IMG/VR virus record: IMGVR_UViG_3300050120_000434
Coordinates: 1-46,879 of that record
Source of the DNA: a virus
Length of the DNA stretch: 46,879 bases
Strand: one strand, 5' to 3'
The notes beneath the pieces are model-generated. The model was not told where the DNA came from and made no database searches. It saw nothing but the letters and a program-made list of their open reading frames with translations. The translations under genes were made by a program, and so were the position numbers. Shown piece after piece: positions 24,581 to 30,645 of the stretch (position 1 is the stretch's first letter; the number at the start of each line of letters is the position of its first letter).

Positions 24581-24715
24581 GCGAAACATTCTTCATAACT
24601 ATCCGTGTGCCTTGTCTACTCTCAGCAGATATAGCCCGGACGCATACTCGTCTTCGGGCGAGTTTGTTATGATGAATGTTTCGCAAAAACCTTTTGTCTG
24701 TCCGGGCTTCTTTTT
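24581..24715 (+). ncRNA. Small RNA gene with long stem and pseudoknot terminator
   Basis: No CDS lies here. The transcript (about 135 nt) begins at the consensus promoter. Stem 1: 24581-24599 pairs with 24666-24684, 18 of 19 bp, with one central U-U. A 7-bp hairpin with a UUCG tetraloop spans 24646-24663. A 9-bp stem pairs 24633-24641 (AGCCCGGAC, inside stem 1) with 24700-24708 (GTCCGGGCT), followed by TCTTTTT, a terminator. The two stems interleave, so the RNA would form a pseudoknot unless they are alternatives. The 3' end meets the methylase stop. It does not match an RNA family I know. Confidence 0.65.
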
Positions 24716-25514
24716 AATCTATTGGATAATTAGCCGTCAGCACCTCAATTTTCCTTTTCATATAACCTCCTTTTTTGTTCACTGATACGCCCGATTCCAC
24801 ACTCCACATGTGCCAGTTATGCTGTTTGGCATACTTTAATAATATTTCCGATGGATAAGACGATAACAGGAATTTACCTTTGATCGATGCGATCTTGATT
24901 AACAGGTTTTCAAAGTCCTGCATCGAATAACCATCATAGTGCCCGCAATCGCTATTATAATACGGCGGATCCAAATAAAAAAAGCTTTCTTGAGTATCCC
25001 GGCTGCTGATCACGTATAAAGCGTCGGCGCATTCCAGGTTAACGTTCTGCAGCCTGATGGCAAATTCTTCTGTAAAACGGTCCCGGTTATTAATGATCTT
25101 TTTGGTAGTGGTATTATCCGTTTTATCATAGCCAAACGAGCTATCTAACTGCGCACTGAAACTCTGGGCGCTCAACACCCAAACTGCCCAGGCGCGCTTG
25201 ATCTCGGTAAACATATCCGGATGATTGTAGATCACCGAAGCCTTGCGGTGCAGATCACGGCTGTGCAGCGTTATCCTGATCTCTTTCTCCAGTCCTACAA
25301 AATCATTTTGTACCACCCGGTAAAAGTTCATTAGTTCCTTGTTCGTGTCGTTCAGTACCTCAACCCTGGAGGCTTGCTTTGCAAAAAACACGGCAGCGCC
25401 ACCGGTAAACGGTTCAGCATACAACGTATGCGGCGGAATAACAGATAAAATTTTTGTGGCCAGCTTTTGTTTACCGCCATAATAGCTGATAGGCGTTTTT
25501 AAATTAATTTTCAT
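24714..25514 (-). CDS. dam: Dam-type DNA adenine methyltransferase
   Basis: A 266-aa N6-adenine methyltransferase of the D12 class. It shows SYYGGKQKLATKI (about residues 10-22), the AdoMet-binding motif EPFTGGAAVFF (34-44) and the catalytic DPPYYNS (about 178-184), then FLLSSYPSEILLKY. The usual Dam target would be GATC, but this cannot be proven from sequence. The protein is complete. Phages use such enzymes to escape restriction or to time packaging and transcription. It is separated from the capsid genes by a terminator and converges on the small RNA gene. Confidence 0.9.
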   Translation of the reverse strand: MKINLKTPISYYGGKQKLATKILSVIPPHTLYAEPFTGGAAVFFAKQASRVEVLNDTNKELMNFYRVVQNDFVGLEKEIRITLHSRDLHRKASVIYNHPDMFTEIKRAWAVWVLSAQSFSAQLDSSFGYDKTDNTTTKKIINNRDRFTEEFAIRLQNVNLECADALYVISSRDTQESFFYLDPPYYNSDCGHYDGYSMQDFENLLIKIASIKGKFLLSSYPSEILLKYAKQHNWHMWSVESGVSVNKKGGYMKRKIEVLTANYPID

Positions 25515-25565
25515 TTTCTTAATTTTTAGGGTGATTCCTTGTCTACCCAGGCATTAAGAAAAAAA

Positions 25566-25585
25566 CCCGGCCTTACGGGGCCAGG
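25566..25585 (-). terminator. Terminator at the end of the capsid operon
   Basis: Minus strand: CCTGGCC, loop CCGTAA, GGCCGGG (seven pairs, one G-U), followed by TTTTTTT. It separates the capsid genes from the methylase. Confidence 0.8.
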
Positions 25586-25612
25586 TCTATCTAACTGATT
25601 TTTAAAAGTTCA

Positions 25613-25849
25613 TTAAGCCTGCGTTGGGGGTATCACAGGTTTAACTTCAGCTTTCGGCCTCGCGCTTTCAGCTTTCACGTCCTTACGTACCAGGTGATGG
25701 AGGCCACGTTTATGCAGCACCTCTGCCTGCGCAAGGTCAATCTCAGTCAGATCAATTACGCCGAACCCATTAAAATGGTGTTTTCCTGGTTGTATTTTAA
25801 CCAGCTCAAATACTTCGGCGACTTCAGGTTTTAATTCTCTTACTTTCAT
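25613..25849 (-). CDS. Small structural-region protein, unknown
   Basis: A 78-aa protein. MKVRELKPEVAEVFELVKIQP opens it, and AQAEVLHKRGLHHLVRKD in the middle is a helical segment. The C-terminus is Lys/Pro/Glu-rich (KAESARPKAEVKPVIPP) and likely disordered. It lies last in the capsid operon, before the terminator. The family is not recognised. It may be a head completion or decoration protein, by place only. Confidence 0.5.
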   Translation of the reverse strand: MKVRELKPEVAEVFELVKIQPGKHHFNGFGVIDLTEIDLAQAEVLHKRGLHHLVRKDVKAESARPKAEVKPVIPPTQA

Positions 25850-25871
25850 GATTATTTAATGATTATGATTT

Positions 25872-26420
25872 TTATGCCACAGCCGGTACCAGCAATGTAC
25901 TGATGTCCATTGTATAAATCGGACAAGCCGTTTCTGCCGGGGCCTTAAAACTCATTTTGGTTGTACGGGCATCGGCAACCTTAGCGCCCGATGTGGCCGT
26001 GTCTGTGTCCAGGTAAGCCGGATCATCTAGGCTACCCAGCACGCGCAACTTTCCGTTTTTCTCTTTGATCAGGAAAACGAAGTCGTTGTATGGCGCAATG
26101 GCGTCAAAGCCCAGGAAGTTAGAGTCGTTACCGGGATAAGATATATCCAACGAGTTTTCCCGTCCCTTGCCGTCACGTACGCCCGATAAGGTCGATTTTA
26201 ACTCGGCCGTTTCCAAAGTGGAATACAACGGCCAAAACTGTTTGCCTGTCGCCATGGTTATCGCGTCGGAATATTCAACCAGGCTGCTTAACGTGGTTGC
26301 GGTACCCGGATCGGCCAGTACCGGGAAAGTGGCAATATCTGCTGCCAAAGCATAATAAATTTGAATTACACCGGCCGGGTTATATATGCCTTTGGTGTAG
26401 TTTACTGCGGATGCGTTCAT
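25872..26420 (-). CDS. Tail-tube-like structural protein B
   Basis: A 182-aa protein, MNASAVNYTKGIYNPAGV at the start, rich in beta-strand patterns. The C-terminal third has EKNGKLRVLGSLDDPAYL and SGAKVADARTTKMSFKAP. The layout resembles the 29598-30077 protein (DAQKKLRLVGSPAVPLIF and SGALKSDLKAFTFTF), suggesting a paralogous pair with the same fold. Tail-tube or head-tail joining protein is the best guess. It precedes the 25613-25849 gene in the same operon. Confidence 0.5.
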   Translation of the reverse strand: MNASAVNYTKGIYNPAGVIQIYYALAADIATFPVLADPGTATTLSSLVEYSDAITMATGKQFWPLYSTLETAELKSTLSGVRDGKGRENSLDISYPGNDSNFLGFDAIAPYNDFVFLIKEKNGKLRVLGSLDDPAYLDTDTATSGAKVADARTTKMSFKAPAETACPIYTMDISTLLVPAVA

Positions 26421-26450
26421 CTTTAATTTTTGATTAATTGGGGTTAAAAA

Positions 26451-26876
26451 TTAAACAGTTGCTGCAGCTGTATTATCAGCCACCAGGATCAGCGCTCCTG
26501 ATCCTTTGGAGACCATGAGCCTTAACTGATCTTCATTTTGGCTCAGTTGCTCTGCAGTTACCGGTTCAGCATTACCTTTAATCAAAAAGCGGTTGCCTAT
26601 GATCTTGTAATCCTTACCGTCTACAGTGGCGATAACTGCGCCGCCGGCTTTATTTTTCTCTAACACGTCCAGGCGCTTGCCCAGCTCGGCCACCTGCTCC
26701 AGGCTTGCGGTAACGGTTGTGTTCGCGGTTTCTAAAGAAGCCTGCGTACTGGCCAATGCCGTTTCAGAAGCGGCCAAAGCGGTAATACCCCGGCCGGCAA
26801 TAGCTGCTATCACTTCGGGGGTTGTTGCGGCCTGCAGTTCTATGGTCAGGCTCGCTGATGTATCTTTTGTTTCCAT
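26451..26876 (-). CDS. Structural protein with helical N-terminus
   Basis: A 141-aa protein following the major capsid gene. Residues 1-75 are Ala/Thr/Glu-rich and helical (coiled-coil-like, ALASTQASLETANTTVTAS and QVAELGKRLDVLEKN). The C-terminal part (about 80-141) has GKDYKIIGNRFLIKGN and GSGALILVADN, compact and beta-like. The helical part resembles a scaffold C-terminus, and the small C-terminal domain may decorate the capsid. The role is not proven. A 12-bp hairpin precedes its ATG. Confidence 0.5.
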   Translation of the reverse strand: METKDTSASLTIELQAATTPEVIAAIAGRGITALAASETALASTQASLETANTTVTASLEQVAELGKRLDVLEKNKAGGAVIATVDGKDYKIIGNRFLIKGNAEPVTAEQLSQNEDQLRLMVSKGSGALILVADNTAAATV

Positions 26877-26901
26877 GATGGATTTTAAAATTTGGGTTTA
26901 A

Positions 26902-26929
26902 AACCAAAGAGGCTTTCGCCTCTTTGGTT
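26902..26929 (-). terminator. Perfect 12-bp hairpin after the capsid gene
   Basis: Minus strand: AACCAAAGAGGC, a GAAA tetraloop, then GCCTCTTTGGTT, followed by TTAAACCC. There is no strong U-run, so it is more likely an mRNA-stabilising or partial-termination element than a full terminator. It may set the ratio of capsid protein to the downstream genes. Confidence 0.55.
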
Positions 26930-26946
26930 AAATTTGGGATGAATGA

Positions 26947-28077
26947 TTAAACCAGGTCTACGTCGTTGTAAACCAAATATTGAGATATCCAGAAGCCGAA
27001 ACCTTTAAAGTAATCGGTATAGGCCTTCACATTCCGGTCTACATTTTCAACCTGGAATATTTTTTCGTTACCTGGCTTTTTAAAGCCTGCCTGGCGGTTC
27101 CACAATGGTGTGGCCCATATTTTGTTGTTGCCTACCATACTTGGCAGCGCAGCTAATTGGATGTTGTAATTACGCAGCTTGGTGATTTTGTTATCATCAA
27201 CATCAGCGTAATAGGTATTGTATTTGGTACGCATCCCGTCGCGGAATAAATTCCGGTTCGTTTGGTTCAAAAACACAAAATCCAATTCGTTACGCAATAG
27301 CTCCGGAACGGCCTCTATCATTTCTTCCACATAATCAACTACGCCAACAGCGTCTGTAGGTACAGCGCCCATGGTGATCATGCTGCCGGTACCGGCAGTA
27401 TTAATATCGTTGATCTGTTTGCGGATGCCCAGCAAACTGGTGCCTGCAGCGTTAGCGGTACCAGCTGTAACGGTTCCCGGTACACCAGCCCAAATTTCGC
27501 TCAGTTCCAAATCTTTATCGGCCTGATCTAAAGCGTTGGCTAAATACCATTTGATGAACGGCCAGTCCTTACGGGTTAAGCTGTTATCGGCTAAAAAGCC
27601 CAACCAGGTTTCCTCAATATCGTCCGGAGTTTCCATCAGGTCGATCTTTAATTTGTAAAGCTGTATCCTCATCGGCTCGAAAGTTGTTGAGCCTATTGGT
27701 GTAAAGCCTTTTTGGAACCGCTGCAATACCCTGGCGAATTCCGCGCTTACCTTTTCTAAAATGGTGTTATTGGTAAAACGGGTGGGGAAATAACCGGCTG
27801 TAACCGATTTTTGCATTAATTTTTTAACGATGTCCTGGAACGTTTGGCCTTGCTGCCTGTAATACGCTCCCCATTCCGTAACCACATCGGCGGCTATAAT
27901 GGTGAACATGGATCCGCGCAATGCTGTGCCGCGCGGTATTAAACAAATACAGGCCAGTACCGTACCAGCGGTAAGGGCCATTTGCGGAACTCCCAGCACC
28001 TGGGCAGCGAGTACACCGAATAAAAACGCCAACGCTACTAAAACGATGGTTTTTAAGGTTAAGATTAATGGTTTCAT
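26947..28077 (-). CDS. Major capsid protein with hydrophobic leader
   Basis: A 376-aa protein with the HK97-fold style I recognise for Bacteroidota phages: a helical part (EFARVLQRFQKGFTPIG, MRIQLYKLKIDLMETP), the WPFIKWYLANALDQADKDL region and a C-terminal PSMVGNNKIWATPLWN. Unusually, the first ~50 residues hold two hydrophobic segments (8-27 and 32-48) that look like membrane spans. They may be a delta-like leader removed by the protease, or the true start may be M57 (27909). The gene follows the protease-scaffold gene, as expected. Confidence 0.8.
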   Translation of the reverse strand: MKPLILTLKTIVLVALAFLFGVLAAQVLGVPQMALTAGTVLACICLIPRGTALRGSMFTIIAADVVTEWGAYYRQQGQTFQDIVKKLMQKSVTAGYFPTRFTNNTILEKVSAEFARVLQRFQKGFTPIGSTTFEPMRIQLYKLKIDLMETPDDIEETWLGFLADNSLTRKDWPFIKWYLANALDQADKDLELSEIWAGVPGTVTAGTANAAGTSLLGIRKQINDINTAGTGSMITMGAVPTDAVGVVDYVEEMIEAVPELLRNELDFVFLNQTNRNLFRDGMRTKYNTYYADVDDNKITKLRNYNIQLAALPSMVGNNKIWATPLWNRQAGFKKPGNEKIFQVENVDRNVKAYTDYFKGFGFWISQYLVYNDVDLV

Positions 28078-28133
28078 TTGTTATTAATTAATTAGGGGAT
28101 TTGAAAATTTAATTGCTTCCGATGCCTATAACT

Positions 28134-28571
28134 TTATTTTACAAAGCCACCAAGCATCTTATCAGCCGATTGATTATGAGGCATCGCGTCTAACACGGCC
28201 TGGAAGTCAGCATCCGGATCAGCAGCATTGGTATCCTTACCAGCTTCGCTTTTGTGGTTTGCACCTGCGTTCTTACCAAAGGCCTCAACCTGAGCTTCAA
28301 GGGTTACTATTTTACTTTCGGCAGCTGTTAATGCTGTTTTAGATGTTGCTAATTCGCCTTCAACCTTCGTTTTGGCCGTTGTTAAAGTGGCTACCTCGGT
28401 GGTTAGTGTCGCGTTCGCTGTGGTTACTTCGGCCGCGTTTTGGATCAGGCCGTCATCTACCAGTGTGGCGCCAGTAATTCCGGCTTCGGTTAATTCGGCG
28501 TTTGCGCCTTCAAGTTGTTCTGCTGTGGGTTTGGCTATTCCAGCCAACGATTCTACTTTTGTAAATTTCAT
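28134..28571 (-). CDS. Possible nested scaffold protein
   Basis: An in-frame ATG at codon 328 of the protease gene opens MKFTKVESLAGIAKPT, which looks like an independent protein start directly after the peptidase domain. It would yield a 145-aa scaffold with the coiled-coil region. The preceding bases (AAAACTCCATAGAC) are AT-leaning but carry no strong ribosome site, so this is a candidate, not a proven start. Confidence 0.45.
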   Translation of the reverse strand: MKFTKVESLAGIAKPTAEQLEGANAELTEAGITGATLVDDGLIQNAAEVTTANATLTTEVATLTTAKTKVEGELATSKTALTAAESKIVTLEAQVEAFGKNAGANHKSEAGKDTNAADPDADFQAVLDAMPHNQSADKMLGGFVK

Positions 28572-29552
28572 GTCTATGGAGTTTTGTGGGGTTTTATTCT
28601 GTGTTCGGGATGTAGCGGCTAACTGGCGCACCCGGGCAACGGCATCATTCAGCGTGCCCATGGTATCAACCATGCCCAGGCTTTGGGCAACGGTGCCAAA
28701 AAATGTTTCGCCCTGTAGGATGGTTTTGTTGTTAGAAAGGTTTTTACCACGCTGCTCTTTTACATCACCTATAAAATCATCGTTTATCGGGTTCAGCATT
28801 TTATCAAGTATAGGTTTGTAATTCCCTTTCAGGGCCTCATTCGTGGTTTTGTTTTTTAAACTGGATGCCGTGGCATTGATGTCATGGAACTTTACGCCCA
28901 TCTTTTCCCACACCGGTTTCATATCCATAAAGGATATTTTGGTGCCTATGCTGCCGATAACGGCTTTAGGATGCTCAAAGAAGATCTCTTCGGTATAAAC
29001 GGCCAGGTAATAGGCCGCGCTGCATAAATAATCACCGGCCAGGGTAACTAATGGCTTCTTAGCTTTAAAGCGTTTAAACGCCTCGGTTAAAGGGCGTACG
29101 GCGTAAAATTCTCCGCCACCGCTTTCGCAATGGAACACGGCGCCCACAATATTGGGGTCGTTCGCCATCTTGTCAACCTCGGCCGACAGATCCAGCGTAC
29201 CACGGGGCCCGCAGAACTGGGAGTATTTTAAAACCGGGCCGCGTAAACGGAAAACAGCAACCGCGCCGGTACTGATCGGCTCCGGAGCATCGGTGCTTTC
29301 GTCATCCTCAACATCCGGATCTACCAGGTCATCATTACCATCATCATCTACATGATCATCGTCGGTAGTGGTGTCATCCTGGTCGAGATAAACTAAAAGG
29401 GTTTTGTTGCGGGCCTTCCATTCGCTTTTGCTTAATGCGGGGAACGCCTGCTTTCCGGCCAGTAAATTGGCAATGCCCTGGCCATAACTAATAGCGTAAT
29501 CACTATCAATTGCCCAGGGCTGCGATAAAATTCGTTCGACAAGATCTACCAT
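28134..29552 (-). CDS. S49-like prohead protease fused to scaffold
   Basis: A 472-aa protein. After a short helix-rich N-terminus and a very acidic linker (about 58-90), residues 95-315 are an S49/ClpP-type serine peptidase: SGGGEFYAVRPLTEAF and AGDYLCSAAYYLA with the likely nucleophile Ser178. Residues ~330-472 form an Ala/Thr/Glu-rich coiled-coil (EVATLTTAKTKVEGELATSK), the scaffold. The protease processes the prohead. The internal ATG at 28571 (MKFTKVESLAGI) could give a free scaffold, as with lambda C/Nu3. The gene starts 32 nt after P-late5. Confidence 0.85.
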   Translation of the reverse strand: MVDLVERILSQPWAIDSDYAISYGQGIANLLAGKQAFPALSKSEWKARNKTLLVYLDQDDTTTDDDHVDDDGNDDLVDPDVEDDESTDAPEPISTGAVAVFRLRGPVLKYSQFCGPRGTLDLSAEVDKMANDPNIVGAVFHCESGGGEFYAVRPLTEAFKRFKAKKPLVTLAGDYLCSAAYYLAVYTEEIFFEHPKAVIGSIGTKISFMDMKPVWEKMGVKFHDINATASSLKNKTTNEALKGNYKPILDKMLNPINDDFIGDVKEQRGKNLSNNKTILQGETFFGTVAQSLGMVDTMGTLNDAVARVRQLAATSRTQNKTPQNSIDMKFTKVESLAGIAKPTAEQLEGANAELTEAGITGATLVDDGLIQNAAEVTTANATLTTEVATLTTAKTKVEGELATSKTALTAAESKIVTLEAQVEAFGKNAGANHKSEAGKDTNAADPDADFQAVLDAMPHNQSADKMLGGFVK

Positions 29553-29593
29553 CCCTGCAATGATATTTCAATTGCCAGGGGCTATAAACGACA
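29553..29593 (-). promoter_or_regulatory. Late promoter P-late5 (TGTCGTTTA element)
   Basis: TGTCGTTTA (29593-29585, minus), 19 nt, TATCATTG, the copy closest to the TAnnTTTG consensus. There are 32 nt to the protease ATG. Confidence 0.7.
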
Positions 29594-29597
29594 GTAA

Positions 29598-30077
29598 TTA
29601 CACGTTATACTGCGGTGCGCGGTATAAACATTGGCCGGTAAACGTAAATGTGAAGGCTTTGAGGTCGCTCTTTAGCGCGCCTGATGAGAAGTTGGAGCTG
29701 AATATTAAGGGAACGGCAGGGCTGCCTACCAAACGTAATTTTTTTTGAGCGTCGCGTAGCAACACCAAAAACGGTACATTATTTTCCATGCCTTGCATCT
29801 GATCGAACAATTCGGACTTATCACCAGGTGCAATACCGGTAATGGATATATTGTAGATGATGCCATTTTCGTCCGATGTTGGCTGTTCCGTTAAAAGCAA
29901 CGTGCCTGGTGTGGAGTAACCATTTAACCAGCTGGTGCCGGCTACCAGTGTAACCGGTGCAAGCACCTCGCCGGCAGCTATGGCCGGGTAGGTTAATACA
30001 TTATAGTAAGGCACAAACTGGAAGGCGGTGTAGCCGCCGGTATTGTAAATCTTTTTAGCTGGGAAATCTGTGATCAT
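29598..30077 (-). CDS. Tail-tube-like structural protein A
   Basis: A 159-aa protein, beta-rich. It contains YTAFQFVPYYNVLTYPAI, DAQKKLRLVGSPAVPLIF and SGALKSDLKAFTFTFTG, the last two echoed in the 25872-26420 protein. Such a size and strand content suit a tail-tube or head-tail protein. It has its own late promoter (P-late6) and lies alone between a terminator at 30131-30159 and the protease operon. Its role is inferred from pattern and place. Confidence 0.5.
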   Translation of the reverse strand: MITDFPAKKIYNTGGYTAFQFVPYYNVLTYPAIAAGEVLAPVTLVAGTSWLNGYSTPGTLLLTEQPTSDENGIIYNISITGIAPGDKSELFDQMQGMENNVPFLVLLRDAQKKLRLVGSPAVPLIFSSNFSSGALKSDLKAFTFTFTGQCLYRAPQYNV

Positions 30078-30117
30078 TTTACCAATTTGATGATAGGTTT
30101 TAAAGTGCTAAACGACA
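30078..30117 (-). promoter_or_regulatory. Late promoter P-late6 (TGTCGTTTA element)
   Basis: TGTCGTTTA (30117-30109, minus), 19 nt, CAAATTGG, with the ATG 31 nt after the element. The -7-like box is the weakest of the set. Confidence 0.65.
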
Positions 30118-30130
30118 GCTCGGGATGCCG

Positions 30131-30159
30131 AAAAAACGCTCAATTTTGACCCGTTTTTT
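30131..30159. terminator. AU-rich hairpin after the 30172-30645 gene
   Basis: AAAAAACG, a 13-nt loop, then CGTTTTTT: an 8-bp stem with U-runs on either strand. It separates the 30172-30645 gene from P-late6. Confidence 0.5.
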
Positions 30160-30171
30160 ACTTAAATTTTA

Positions 30172-30645
30172 TCAGGCTGATTGATAAGCTGTTACGCGCG
30201 CCTGTTCGCGTTGGAAAGCTCTTTGTATAGTTTTGAACGATAATTCGTCTTCGCAGATGTCAAAACTTTCTCTAAAACTCATAATCGCGGAATTGATACT
30301 GCCCTTTTTTCCGATACGCATCGACACGTATTTAAAGAACTCCTCATGAAAATCGTACTCAATTAATTTATTAAAATCGAGCTGCTTTTGGCTCAGGATA
30401 CAACCGCCTTTTTTTTGCCAGTAATTTTCGCTGATCGATACTTCCAGCGTGTCCGAATATTCGTCCAGGTCAATAATCTCCGGATCTATGCTCCGTACCA
30501 TCTTTGGGCCTGGCTTACTGAGGCAGTTATACAGGAAAATTCCGTACTTGTTGGTTTTGGTAATAGTAAACGGAGATACCGGGAGCCGGTGCCCGATATA
30601 CTTTTTAATGAAGGGTTTAATTGCGACCGGGTGGATCAGCTGCAT
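30172..30645 (-). CDS. Protein at the late/early junction, unknown
   Basis: A 157-aa protein that stands alone: own upstream region and own terminator. It holds VAIKPFIKKYIGHRLPVSPF, an acidic DPEIIDLDEYSDTLE stretch and a helical C-terminus (SMRIGKKGSINSAIMSF and FKTIQRAFQREQARV). Basic and helical, it may be a small regulator or nucleic-acid binding protein. A degenerate TGTCGTTTT lies ~75 nt upstream. It is adjacent to the GTTAC cluster, so it could be controlled by the factor that binds there. No family recognised. Confidence 0.5.
   Translation of the reverse strand: MQLIHPVAIKPFIKKYIGHRLPVSPFTITKTNKYGIFLYNCLSKPGPKMVRSIDPEIIDLDEYSDTLEVSISENYWQKKGGCILSQKQLDFNKLIEYDFHEEFFKYVSMRIGKKGSINSAIMSFRESFDICEDELSFKTIQRAFQREQARVTAYQSA

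Noticed and set aside
24581-24715. Classical 6S RNA
   Set aside because: The long stem and small size recalled 6S RNA, but the loop is strongly one-sided and the 9-bp stem crosses the main stem, unlike the open central bubble of 6S.
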